Origin: Schistosoma haematobium
Taxonomy: Eukaryota; Platyhelminthes; Trematoda; Strigeidida; Schistosomatidae
Length of the DNA stretch: 64,000 nt
Reading direction: 5' to 3'
Assembly (NCBI RefSeq): GCF_000699445.3
Contig: NC_067198.1
Span: 34,624,536 to 34,688,535, forward strand
Position 1 is the first letter of the stretch, and each line of letters starts with the position of its first letter. Below are positions 27,901 through 36,562 of this stretch, one piece after another. Both the position numbers and the translations under genes were made by a program. Below the pieces are notes generated by a model. The model was not told the DNA's origin, did no database searches, and was given only the letters and a program-made list of their open reading frames with translations.

Positions 27901-30900
27901 TTGAATGCGCTAATCATTAAGTCATAGCCCAATTACTCGTTGCATTTTACAAGCAATCTATCTGTTTGTCGACGTTTTTTCTTATACATTATTCTTGTAC
28001 TGTTTTGTATTGTCAGTTGAAATTTTTCGGGCATCGTTTTTCATTGGAAACCCAACCAAATCCATCTCCACCTACAACGCCAGCTCCACCTGTACCACAA
28101 ACTGCTCCTCCTCCGCCTCCATCTGAATCTTATCTTTTCCCTTTTATTACACCAAAGAATTCTATGTCGACGATGAACAACTGCAGTTCAACAGTACATA
28201 GTAAATCTAACTTATCAGGCAATAATAATTTGTCAGGATCTTTGTGTTTTGAAACGCAACAATTACCTGTAAGTACTTTTTTAAGTATGCAGTATTTTTC
28301 TGTATGTTTAATATATCTTAATCTAAAGAATGTTTCTTTTTTGAATCAGTGTTGCAGAACAGTATTACGAATTTGTTTTCTGTTGATCTGTATTGCATCT
28401 TGAGGACCCGACGACCGGAGTTTTTTTTTCGTGGTTAAATATTTTCAATGAAGTTTCATGAATGTATGGACACTAATTAAAACCCAGTATTTTCATAAGT
28501 GTTTGTATCGTGCAAACTTAGCCAAGTATTATTTGAGATTATGAATTTTTGTCACTTTTACAGGATATCACGTTCGTTAAATAAAATTACTGTTGTCACT
28601 TGTTCTGACTATTTATTATTACACCTGTTTAAAGTTATTCTAGTTTCTGGACAGATAAATCATTCTGATCTTTTCGATATTCTACACACTTTCACATATT
28701 CAACCTTATCAATTATACACTTGGATCCTCGAGTGTTTCCAAATGTATGCGTGTACGTCTATCGCCTTATCCGCATTTTGTATGCCGTGTATTTTCACGT
28801 ATGAAACGATTCATATTTCATCATCGTCATCCTGGGAGTCAATTTAATAGCTATAAATTGATATTTTATGTAAAGAACAGAAGTTACCCCATCGTAGATG
28901 GTACCTTGACGCAGTGGTAGAGGTTGCCTATCGCAATGTCCCACTCGAATTATATAGGCTGGAACACTTATCCATTTATATTTTAAAATAACGTTCAGGT
29001 TTTTTAGGTAGCGGTAAAACTAAAAGCAACAAACTCATGTTCCGGGAGCAAGGGTATGACGACATTAAGGTGTTTTCGTCAAGTAAGTTTTCAAAACGGC
29101 ACTTCTTTCTCACAGCGGTTGTTGGGGATTAAAAAAGGCCAATCCTTGAGGTCACACACCTCAATTTCTCTAGTAGATCTCTGTTTTCTACAGTAAGGTC
29201 TTAGAAGTGTAGATTTAGTGCATCAAAAACCACTCATAAAAAGCCTATGTATAACCGAGCTTGAGCAGTTGTTGCTTGGGTTCTGTGGCCCATCTCAACT
29301 CAGTTCATGGAATTCTATATTAGGTTTTCCGAAACTGCGCACCACGCTACATGTTGGAGACTCCAATATCCCAATCGTATGTCATATCAGACATCAGGTG
29401 ATGAAAGAAAACAAGATGGAAAAAGGCCTCTGCAATTGTCTAGGAAATAAGTATAAAAAATCAGCTGTTAGTGAAACTATTTCAGAAGAGAAGACGGGAC
29501 CACTTTTTGCTTTTAATCCAAGGGCTTAGACCGATGGGGTGAGCACTATAAGGAACAGTTCAATTTCCCTTCGGCTACCTTTCAGTTACCTACTATCATG
29601 AAAAAAACCTAAATAGCAAAATCAAAGAAGTCGTCCAATTCTTGTTGAGGCTAAAAAGGCTTAAAACATAAAACCCTGATGGACTAAATCTGAAGATTCT
29701 CTAAAATGGTAGTCCAGTATAAGCAGTTAGATAAACTGAGCTATTAGCAAAGGTTTGGGAGCTAGTTATAATTCCATCTGATTGGTCTCAGCTGATGATC
29801 ATTCTAGTTTGTAAAAAAGGACAGAAAACGTCTTATGATAAACGTAGAGGAATCAGTTTGGCTAGCATGCTATCTAAAATACTAACCTTCGTAATCATTC
29901 AACGCTTTCAAACCCTTAAAACATGTAAAACTGGGTTAATTCCAGGTTTAAATGGGGATGTTTCGATCAAATATTCGCCCTTCGTCATGTGGAACACATA
30001 TATTCCAATATTCGATAATAATGCCATTTTTTGACCTAAAAGTAAGATTCAACTTCCTCAACCGAATGGTTTTGTGACAGTTTTTCACTGAAGTGTGTAC
30101 CGTGAAAGTGAAGAAGACTTGTGACGGCCCTCTACTCGCACACAATTGATCGTCTCAGATCTTGAGGCTTTGAAACGTTGCCTATGACAGTAACAGATAT
30201 GCGCTGACTGCACGTTTTTAGTCAGTGGTGTTTCAAAAACTCATATGTCTGAACTGCCGAATGAGCAGGTTAGGAGTTGTGGTTATAAATCTTCATCGAC
30301 TGAGGTAGTTAGGACGTGTGTTTCATGTCGCTAACCATCATTTACCTCGACTAGCTATGTTTGCTGGCGAAGAAGTAGGTTGGAAGAAAGCTGGAGGTGG
30401 CTAAACTAAGACATGGGATCAGTCCATAAAGTCATTGGCTGATGAGTTGAGCGATGTTGGTAGATCCAGACTACTTGGTCGGGGTCCTTTCCAGCATCGT
30501 ACACAACGGTTGGAGATGTTGGTTGACATGGCTCATTGTCAGTCACAATAACATAGATACATTCAATCTTTAACGTCCCTTAGTTTGTGCGTTCCAAATT
30601 TTTTTTAGACCTTTTACTGTCTGAATTCATTATTTTTTCTCAAACTATATTCTCTATCGTATTTTTTACTTCCACATTGGCAATCATCTCATTGTGCTAA
30701 TGCGGTGTGTGAACTTGGGTTAGTTCACATTTGTGACGGGTTATATGTTGACTTTGACTGACTGACTGACTGCATATATTATATGCAAATGCGATAAACT
30801 TATTACGTATCTCGGTTAAAGATTTCTTTCTAATTTATATATCCTTTTGTAAATAATCACAAATGATAAAGCATGATTTACGTGGATCTTCATGTTCTTA

Positions 30901-33900
30901 GAGGGATAAATACTGAAAGATAGAAATAGCCTATGTAGAATATTTGGCTTTTGTGTATTTGATTTTATACATTTAGTTTCCTTTATTATCTTGAAGACAA
31001 GAAGAACAAAGAATTGAGCAGAACATGAATCTATTTAATTTCGTAAAGTTCTCATCAACTGCTTACAGCCTATAATATTTAAGCCAAAGAATCAAAATTA
31101 TTGTAATTATAACATTAAAACTGGTTATGTATGATCATGGTGGAGCAATGCTCGTGAGGACACATAAAGATTTGTCGTAAATAAGTATAATGTATGGAAG
31201 AAGATTCTGGATTATCAAACATAGTAACAAGAGGTAAAATAAATTACGAATAACATAAGCTGAGATCAGTCAATTAAAAAAAGGAATAAAGTTATGAAGT
31301 TAAAAGAAGTAATGCGATTAAAACAAAAGAAAGGGATGACGAAAAAATAATTGAAAAAGTGATGTTATAAACTGACGATTAAGCCAACGTAGTAAGGAAA
31401 GATTTACAACAATTTTTTAATACATAAGTTCATCTTGAGTCATTTGATGGTTATGACTTCGGTGAATTTGAGAAGAATGGAATTTAACTGTCGGTTAATG
31501 ACGCTGAAAGATTTCAGTCTATCAACATGATGCTCTGTGTCACAGAGGTGTTTTGTTATGGCACTTCAAAGCCCTTAATCCCATTGACCTTGGGATTTTT
31601 GTTATACGTTCTTGGGATCGAGCGTAGGTCTTTCTTCCTGTTCTACCAATATAACTGCTTTGGTTTGTAAGCTGCTGATGAGAACTTCATAAAATAAAAT
31701 GAATTCATGTTATTTTACTTCATTATTTGCAATTGCATGATAAACGATCATAATGTGGTTTGCGCTACTTATGAGGACAGATATAAGTAGTTTGTGACAG
31801 GAATAGGAATTCGAATACTTACCAGCAGAAGATTGAAATGAAAAGGGTAGAAAGGAAAACGGAGAGCAATCGGAATAACAACTGGATCAAAGAATATTGA
31901 AGCACGTAAAGGATAATTAAAGGAGGATATACAAATGATGTATTTACTGTATGATTTTCATGATTTACATAGACACTGTTTGATTTTCCATTAAATCATA
32001 AATTGGTTTTTTTCCAATTAAGTCTTCGTTCACTACAATAATAACTATTTGAATATTTTCTAATCAAAGTTACATATTACTTCGTTTATAATGTTCATCT
32101 AGTAATTTTGGGTCAGCTGAATATCAGTATGATATTTACCTTATGGTTTCTCATAAAATGTCGGCATTTTAATTGACTGCTAAGTGTAAAAAATATCATA
32201 GTTTAACATTTAACGTTGAATAAGTGGGTTTAGTTTTATTATTTAGCAAATCAATCACATATCTCATTCAATATACTTTCTATTAGTCAATAACTTCGAA
32301 TGGATCAGGTTTTTCCTGAAGCTATTTTGAATTTGACAAATAACACTTAATACATATTAAACTGCTTAGTTTCAAACTTAAATTTTCTCACGTAACTACT
32401 TGTGATAATTAACCGGTTATATGGACTTTGAATTACTACTATCAAAGATACATTGCCAACTTGATCTACCACTACTTATTTCGCATTGATTTTATAGTTA
32501 GAGATAGATGATGGCTTAGAGTTGTATCCAGGATGCGCGTTTCGTCCTGCCTCGGACTCGTCAGCTTAATGCACCTGTGCCCCAAAGGTAATGTTCTTTC
32601 AGGGACTCAAACCGAGTGGCGTTCGCTTCAAACAACTTAGCGTTATCCACTTAGCTACTGAGTCCAGATGGCCACTAGCTTATGCATTGGAGTGAAGTCT
32701 AATCCATTTGTATTGGTCGTTTAGATCTTCCCATTTATAATTAAAACTGCAATCGAAGCAATCCGCTCAGAATACATATATACAATCTTAAACATCAATG
32801 AGAAAATTCAAACAACCATTACATATGAATTTTATAGTTAATTTAAAAACCTATATATTATTGTACAGACTTGACGCAGTGATTGAAACGAAACATTTCT
32901 TCTCCTAATTTATAGTTTTAGTGTCTTAATGAGAATATTTGATAAAATATAGGAGAAAAATTGTGATACTCAAACAGATAGCTGATATTTAGAGATATGG
33001 ATCTAGTTATTATTTTTAGAAGCCTGTTGTGATTTATTTGAATTTAATCCTACAAAACGTGTGTCGTTTAGTGGATTTATCGATGTTGACATTACACATT
33101 TTGTTTTAGAGTAATATCTCCACGGGTACAAAAATTTCATGTATTAATAATAATTATTTGACTTCTCATTAACTCTGAAATGATGAGCTAACGGTTAACG
33201 CATTTGGTTTCAATTAATAAGTTATGGATTCATACCACTTCTCTCTCTTTAGTTACTTCTGCTTGAACAGTATCATGATTGTCACACTGTTACCCTTCAC
33301 GTGAGCAACATGGCTTCCGAGCCCAGTAAATAGATTTGTACTTAGTAAATAATTTACATTGGTATATTTTAAGCGTTTGTATCAGCATTCAGTGGTTCTC
33401 CTATCAATGTATGTCCTAAAATTTGATTCTTTGAGATTTATTTTGAGTACACGTATTACATTTGATATATGCATTAGAGTTACTTGTTGGCTAAACTTTC
33501 TAAATTATTAGTTAACTGATTGCGTATTCCACCTACTATTTATACAAATAAGATTAATCAAAATAGGAGACGAAGTGAACAAAAACACCACCTGGTAGAA
33601 TAGGTAACGTGATTTCATTCATCAGCTGATTTCAGTTCATCGGAAGTTTTCATGTTCTGAACCTTAATATTTGATTTTTCTTAAAAACTAATCAGTTACA
33701 TCATATTTGTTAATAGCTGAACTGAAACACACAGTGTTTCTTGTAATTTTCCAATATGAGGTTTTGCAGGTTGAATGTTTTCGGGATCAGGAACTAATCT
33801 AAGTTAGATAACCATTGAAAACCTAACAGTACTGGACGGCCGTCTCATCTTCGGATGAGACTCCTCAGCAGTGCTCAGGTACAATTCCACAAGGGGGAAT

Positions 33901-36562
33901 CGAACCCAGGACCTCCGGTCCCAAGCAAACATTCACGCTCTAGACTTACTGAGCCGAAATCAAATGGTGTAAAAGCCTAACTTCAGTCAATCCACGATAT
34001 TGTATAGTCATCTTTCGTTGCGTTTGGTGAGTGCTTTCTTGATTAGTTAGAATACTTCATTTTTAACAACATAAGGTTGCCTCAACTAGATGGTTTGATC
34101 ATGAAGTTTTCATTGTTGTTCTGGTCAACAGTATTATCATCAACACTTGGAGTTCAACACCAGCGGAAGCATTCATCTAAATGAAACAAAATATTATTAT
34201 GTAACAGTTGAATCTAGCTACAAAAAATCACAAGTAGTTTTCATCAAATCATATAACCATTGAAAACGATAAGAAGCTGGATAAACCACGCAAACTTTTT
34301 ATTCATGAAAAGTACATTATTAGACTTGAGATTTTGACTTTAATACATCATTCAAAAAGATAGTAAAATAATGGACAGGAAACCAGAAGCAGGGCATACA
34401 AAAAATAATTGTATTGTTGCCAGTGTGAAAGAGATTTCTTTGTTTTAGCATCCCTTACGTTTTAATATTACAGTAAGTATGCATAAATCTTTTCACTCTT
34501 TTCTATGCTTTACTACCAATAATATTTAGTAAAAACAACGTAGCAATCCTCACTGTACTTCTATCATATCATGAGTACTTTGCTAGGAAATCACAACCAT
34601 GATTGTAGGTGCTTTTTCATTACTCCAATACTAAACGACGTTGAGCATAAATGAACAGTTAACTTAATACATATGCACCGTCAAAAAGATAATGATTTTC
34701 CTCAGTATATATCCACTACCTTTTGATAATAATTAATACCTGAGGTTAATAAGCTTTAGTAGTCAATGTAGAAGAATGCTAAAATAAATTAAAACTTCAT
34801 TATAAAATATCAGTAATCATCTAACTAGGACATTATTGATCAACAAATCGTTTTTCTCGAGACTCTTGGAAAAATGGAGACTTATTAGGTGTTGAATCAA
34901 ATGTATTCGTACATATGTGGTAATTATATATATTTATATTCAACTCTCATACAGTAACTGTGGCTTAGCTTATTAACATCCACTTGCTCTCTGATATTTA
35001 CATTAACAGGACTTATCACATTTGAATAAATATTCATTCCAGTCAGATATAAGCAAACATTAGGCAGTTAGATTTGAAGATTTGGCCGCCTAAAATAAAT
35101 ACAGGGACAAATCATTCGTCTTAACAGGTGCTTCAGTTATGTGTCTTATGGACTGCTTTATTTTCTATTCTTTGCTAGTAAGACAATGACTTGATGGCTT
35201 TAATAATCAAGTCTTTAGTCGAAAGTACATATTCTATCCTATACAAATAATTTTGTAGCAGGAGAATAGTTTGTCAATCTGACAATAATTTTTTATCGTT
35301 CATAAAATATAATTTGAAGTTCTTAAGACAAAAATATTCATTTACTAGATAACTGTTATAGAGTTCATATCACTAAGACTATACAGCAAACTTATCTGTA
35401 TATCATACTGCTATGTGTTAACGTCATTATCGTGAACAAATTAAGTATTTAAAAAAGTATAGAATTATAGGTCGGTTACTACTATGGTATACTAGTTTTT
35501 TGGTGAGACTATAATTTATGGATGACCTTTAAGCGGCGCCTTAGTGACCTTGAGAGTATCCACAACTTGGATCAAATGAAGGTTATCAGCCAGTGTGAGG
35601 AATTAGAATTATGAATTTCGCGCCAAAATCCAAAACCTGCTATCTTATACCTGATTGTCAGTCAGCTACAACGTAGGACCAGGCACATATGTGCATCGGT
35701 CCAGGTTGCCATACCGCATCAGCACAACGAGATGAACACCGGATTCATAGCAGTGGTTAGGTCAAAGGTGGTAATATATAAGAGAAAGATTGCCTATAGA
35801 GATATAGTACAAGAAGAAAGAATTGGTTCGTAGAAAGAAAGATATGAAGTGATTTTAATCTCTTAGCTTAAGGGAAGACAGGGAGTGTATACACCGACGC
35901 CATTGTGATCGATTCTGAGCCATGTCACCAAGAGTCTCCAACCATTGGTTACGAAAGTCACGCGGACCTGATTGGTTCGTCCATAAATTATAATCTCGCC
36001 GTTTTTTTTAAAATACCGATCGTACTCTATAGTCATAATATAACATCAAGTTGGTTTATGATAAATAATCATATGTTTTTATATTTTTTGTAGAGAATAT
36101 TTTTATTCTAACTTTTCTATCTAAAATATTCATCACTTTTATCTCTTCATTTCGGATAATAAAGCAATTGATTTCTTCTACGTTATGGGATGAAGGTGGG
36201 GAATGCTAAGCATTTTTATCCGTTACGCATTATTATAATGGAGTAGCTTAGGAAATAGTTCAAGCACTACAATCTAAGCGTTTTTCTACAACCAATATGA
36301 CTAAATATGCTTGTAGTGTAGCGCTTTTTCAGCCTGTTGTTTATTATTATTTGAGTTTTTTTGTTTGTAAAAATTAACCTTTACTTCTTATAAATTTTAG
36401 GTTACTTGTTATCAGTCGTCAGTACGAAATATGACTGGTTTCTCATTGTTTGTGAATAACAGTAGTAACAACACCTTGAAATCTGTATTTTTTAATCATC
36501 ATAATAATACAAAAACAACAACAACAACTTCTACCATTGTATCATCATTCAGACATCAATAG
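3531..36562 (+). CDS. 3' part of a large split gene, unrecognised Ser/Asn-rich protein
   Basis: Ten exons, plus one tentative, chain together with AG/GT boundaries and matching phases: 3531-4291, (4616-4744), 5628-6501, 7930-8566, 14909-15291, 17643-17704, 19558-20140, 21282-21850, 24467-24955, 28017-28268 and 36401-36562 with the stop. That is about 1,600 codons, and the first visible exon starts mid-codon, so the 5' end is missing. The product is rich in Ser, Asn, Thr and His. It has two Cys clusters (exons 3531 and 5628), possible phosphotyrosine sites such as IYMEPVD, and a Pro-rich stretch near the C-terminus. No signal peptide, convincing membrane domain or enzyme motif is evident. The composition suggests a largely disordered regulatory or scaffold protein; that is inference. 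The introns (up to 8.1 kb) hold most of the mobile DNA on this side. I do not recognise the family. Confidence 0.8.
4616..4744 (+). CDS. tentative small exon, unrecognised split gene
   Basis: After a usable acceptor (ggtgtttag) an open stretch in the right phase reads [20 protein letters not shown] and on to LQFEC, a more globular composition than the flanking exons. A phase-0 exit at 4744 needs a weak donor (TGT|gtcaaa); the alternative donor at 4742/4743 breaks the frame. The exon is 129 nt, a multiple of three, so it may be a cassette exon or a false call. Confidence 0.4.
4745..5627 (+). other. intron, no clear content
   Basis: AT-rich intron sequence ending in a T-rich acceptor tract. 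No repeat or RNA gene is recognised. Confidence 0.5.
5628..6501 (+). CDS. internal exon with second Cys cluster, unrecognised split gene
   Basis: The acceptor is ttcttttaag and the donor is CCTAG|gtagtt; the exon enters in phase 0 and leaves one base. It encodes about 291 residues. The middle is notably Cys-rich ([13 protein letters not shown], then CVCGQCCNC), followed by a basic [20 protein letters not shown] segment and a Ser-rich end. The spare G joins AT at 7930 to make one codon, which supports the next exon boundary. Confidence 0.8.
6778..6901 (+). mobile_element. repeat A, 5'-truncated copy with TSD
   Basis: Only the last 120 bp of repeat A (from tgcttcggtttgggcacc) and an (AAATA)n tail are present. 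It is flanked by TATCTATGGG at 6768-6777 and 6902-6911. 5' truncation with a target duplication is typical of LINE-type insertion. Confidence 0.8.
7105..7200 (+). mobile_element. small non-LTR RT fragment
   Basis: Reads [20 protein letters not shown] sequence, the segment after FTYLGS in the 25-kb copy. No borders can be assigned. Confidence 0.45.
7450..7756 (-). mobile_element. repeat A, 5' portion
   Basis: In minus orientation, from the family 5' end (gggcatttggggg on the plus strand) to the caccggctaccat block. The 3' part and tail are missing at about 7450. Confidence 0.75.
7930..8566 (+). CDS. internal exon, unrecognised split gene
   Basis: The acceptor at cttctag (7923-7929) gives a phase that fits the upstream exon, and the reading is open from [12 protein letters not shown] onward. 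The nearer AG at 7950-7951 has the wrong phase. The donor is TCATGC|gtaagt. The segment [10 protein letters not shown] looks helical; the rest is Ser/Thr-rich with many Lys. The two leftover bases (GC) pair with T at 14909 to give Ala. Confidence 0.78.
9485..10567 (-). pseudogene. LINE RT palm/thumb and C-terminal part
   Basis: A 360-residue open stretch: [43 protein letters not shown] (second catalytic Asp replaced by Gly), [21 protein letters not shown], then the C-terminal region to [12 protein letters not shown] stop near 10.57 kb separates it from the AAFDS box upstream. Confidence 0.85.
10814..12298 (-). pseudogene. LINE endonuclease and RT N-terminal part
   Basis: A 494-residue open stretch with the APE-like endonuclease ([25 protein letters not shown]) and then a linker and the RT fingers ([33 protein letters not shown]). 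The family N-terminus continues upstream of its ATG, through a stop at about 12.32 kb. It ends where the frame shifts near 10.81 kb. Confidence 0.85.
12630..12912 (-). mobile_element. repeat A, middle and 3' portion
   Basis: In minus orientation it covers the family from tttaaacgggttggtgg through the gggcagtatcacagcc block, without the tail. A second short partial copy of the cctgcgggaacaaat...ggtgcacatgg part follows at 12.91-12.95 kb. Confidence 0.75.
13100..13650 (-). mobile_element. non-LTR retrotransposon 3' fragment
   Basis: On the minus strand, broken frames read [10 protein letters not shown] and [17 protein letters not shown] sequence, the C-terminal region of the 25-kb family. It is strongly decayed. 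Confidence 0.6.
14909..15291 (+). CDS. internal exon, unrecognised split gene
   Basis: The acceptor is aaaatgtag and the donor is AACATTA|gtatgt. It encodes about 127 residues, Lys- and Ser-rich at first ([18 protein letters not shown]), ending with several Cys (CCENREH, CCYCTSD). It enters with one base and leaves one base, matching both neighbours. Confidence 0.78.
15292..17642 (+). other. intron, no clear content
   Basis: A 2.35-kb AT-rich intron. Around 16.4-16.6 kb there are short resemblances to the non-LTR 3' segments seen at 13.4 and 27.4 kb (an acctagta...cctaaccc block), too decayed to delimit. Nothing else is supported. Confidence 0.45.
17643..17704 (+). CDS. 62-nt small exon, unrecognised split gene
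   Basis: It lies between ctcgccttttag and TGTAACT|gtaagt. It supplies two bases to finish the codon opened at 15291, then twenty sense codons ([20 protein letters not shown]), leaving phase 0 as the next exon requires. Phase agreement on both sides is the main evidence, because the exon has no ATG. Confidence 0.72.
18784..19340 (-). mobile_element. RTE-like element, 3' end with tandem tail
   Basis: The minus strand reads [48 protein letters not shown] and then sequence of the GKRKRGRPK type, the C-terminus of the RTE-like family. It ends at a GTTAGTTAGTTA tandem tail (18.785-18.80 kb, plus strand), characteristic of RTE 3' ends. It is 5' truncated. Confidence 0.8.
19558..20140 (+). CDS. internal exon, Asn/Ser/Thr-rich, unrecognised split gene
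   Basis: The acceptor is gaattttcag in phase 0 and the donor is CGTCAA|gtatgt, leaving one base. It encodes about 194 residues with runs of Thr and Asn ([16 protein letters not shown]), acidic [15 protein letters not shown] and a [10 protein letters not shown] motif. The two acidic Tyr sites could be phosphorylated; that is inference. Confidence 0.8.
20141..21281 (+). other. intron, no clear content
   Basis: A 1.1-kb AT-rich intron with T-rich acceptor sequence at its end (tttttatttt...ttttag). I see no repeat or RNA gene in it. Confidence 0.55.
21282..21850 (+). CDS. internal exon, Ser/His-rich, unrecognised split gene
   Basis: It begins after tttttttag with two bases completing Ile and ends TCTAAA|gtaggt in phase 0. 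It encodes about 190 residues, basic and Ser-rich ([27 protein letters not shown]) with a His run ([20 protein letters not shown]) and an acidic [15 protein letters not shown] end. The composition fits a disordered phosphoprotein segment. Confidence 0.8.
21923..21964. repeat. (AT)21 microsatellite
   Basis: A 42-bp uninterrupted AT dinucleotide tract about 70 bp inside the intron, after the donor at 21851. Its length is likely polymorphic. Confidence 0.95.
21965..24466 (+). other. intron, mostly featureless
   Basis: AT-rich intron whose only recognisable content is the hammerhead-type short element near 23.18-23.37 kb. No coding signal is seen in the remainder. Confidence 0.5.
23180..23365 (-). 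mobile_element. tRNA-derived short element with hammerhead relic
   Basis: On the minus strand, a pol III B-box-like ggttcaaatccc lies upstream of a hammerhead-like segment: CTGCTGA, an imperfect stem II, then AGGACGAAAC at about 23245-23270. It is followed by a tail shared with the copies at 42.2 and 43.9 kb. The layout (tRNA-like head, hammerhead, unique tail) matches the schistosome Sm-alpha type. The core is degenerate: C for the conserved A in CUGAUGA, and an insertion before stem II. Confidence 0.7.
24467..24955 (+). CDS. internal exon without ATG, unrecognised split gene
   Basis: It lies between ttgttattctag and AAACCG|gtatgt, with 163 sense codons in phase 0 on both sides and no stop. 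The reading starts [19 protein letters not shown] and ends [13 protein letters not shown]. It is rich in Ser, Thr and Asn, like the other exons. The basic end continues into [11 protein letters not shown] of the next exon, making a conserved-looking basic/aromatic segment across the splice. Confidence 0.8.
25085..26340 (+). mobile_element. decayed non-LTR retrotransposon, RT 3' half and 3' UTR
   Basis: Broken frames read the end of a reverse transcriptase: [19 protein letters not shown] near 25.13 kb, the catalytic YADD region altered to YAGD after a stop near 25.28 kb, then the thumb/connection region ([45 protein letters not shown]). It ends with a terminal [17 protein letters not shown] segment and a 3' UTR. 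It is truncated at the 5' end and lies in sense orientation in the intron 24956-28016. A stretch of about 300 bp is almost the same as at 44.88-45.18 kb. Confidence 0.85.
27070..27330 (-). mobile_element. non-LTR retrotransposon 3' fragment
   Basis: On the minus strand, broken frames read LRWLGHVLRMP and, further on, a QWLET-type end, the same C-terminal region as the 25.1-26.1 kb copy. Neighbouring sequence up to about 27.46 kb resembles the 13.4 and 16.5 kb segments. It is highly decayed. Confidence 0.6.
28017..28268 (+). CDS. internal exon with Pro-rich stretch, unrecognised split gene
   Basis: It lies between gtattgtcag and TTACCT|gtaagt, with 84 codons in phase 0 on both sides. The reading is [20 protein letters not shown], then [15 protein letters not shown], then a Ser/Asn-rich end. 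The Pro run is a plausible SH3, WW or EVH1 ligand (family knowledge, not shown here). The upstream part of this reading to 27966 is intron. Confidence 0.8.
29515..30770 (+). mobile_element. decayed non-LTR retrotransposon with internal loss
   Basis: Broken frames read the linker and RT start ([16 protein letters not shown] near 29.53 kb, [24 protein letters not shown] at about 29.81-29.88 kb). After about 30.1 kb they read the RT C-terminal region (GHVLRMP-like, [12 protein letters not shown], QWLEM-like), so the central catalytic part is missing or unreadable. The 3' end is a gactgactgactgact tandem tail at about 30.755-30.77 kb, typical of RTE-like elements. Confidence 0.75.
32495..32690 (-). 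mobile_element. Sm-alpha-like tRNA-derived element
   Basis: The minus strand reads a tRNA-like head (A-box-like TAGCTAAGTGGATAACG, B-box-like GGTTTGAGTCCC), a short linker and then a canonical hammerhead core (separate entry). This is the order known for the schistosome Sm-alpha family of pol III-promoted short elements. It lies antisense in the last intron of the large gene. Confidence 0.8.
32523..32571 (-). ncRNA. type I hammerhead ribozyme, canonical core
   Basis: The minus strand carries CTGACGA (32564-32558), stem II GTCC/GGAC around loop GAGGCA, GAAA (32543-32540), a very short stem III and cleavage triplet ATC (32534-32532). Stem I downstream CTGGAT pairs with upstream ATTAAG except for one mismatch and one G-T. 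All conserved core bases are present. The short stem III is known for schistosome hammerheads and may limit activity of single copies. Confidence 0.8.
33795..34050 (-). mobile_element. tRNA-derived short element with altered hammerhead
   Basis: The minus strand shows the tRNA-like head with B-box GGTTCGATTCCC near 33.9 kb, then CTGCTGAGGA and a perfect 8-bp hairpin (33842-33861) where stem II should be. The GAAA of the core is lost, so this copy should not cleave. It shares the tail and head flanks with the 43.9-kb copy. Confidence 0.7.
35640..35970 (-). mobile_element. non-LTR retrotransposon 3' end
   Basis: The minus strand reads [21 protein letters not shown] sequence near 35.88-35.96 kb, followed by about 240 bp of 3' UTR resembling that at 26.1-26.34 kb. 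It is 5' truncated. Confidence 0.7.
36401..36562 (+). CDS. terminal exon with stop, unrecognised split gene
   Basis: It follows taaattttag in phase 0 with 53 codons and TAG at 36560-36562. The reading begins [20 protein letters not shown] and ends [10 protein letters not shown], with an Asn/Thr run between. The composition matches the upstream exons. No strong AATAAA lies close behind; a cluster of AATAAA-type words at about 38.98-39.0 kb could be a distal signal. Confidence 0.75.
   Translation, partial: VTCYQSSVRNMTGFSLFVNNSSNNTLKSVFFNHHNNTKTTTTTSTIVSSFRHQ

Larger units (their letters stand above)
28269..36400 (+). other. 8.1-kb last intron
   Basis: It joins phase-0 ends at 28268 and 36401. 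It contains a non-LTR copy (29.5-30.77 kb), two hammerhead-type short elements (32.5 and 33.8 kb) and a non-LTR 3' fragment (35.64-35.97 kb). The stretches 28.3-29.5, 30.8-32.5 and 34.1-35.6 kb show nothing I can name. Confidence 0.65.

Noticed and set aside
28905..28970. tRNA-like gacgcagtggtagaggttgc segment
   Set aside because: There is an A-box-like word but no acceptor stem, anticodon arm or good B-box, so it is not a tRNA gene.
33180..33240. Another A-box-like word (gagctaacggttaacgc)
   Set aside because: The B-box equivalent is poor and there is no recognisable element around it.
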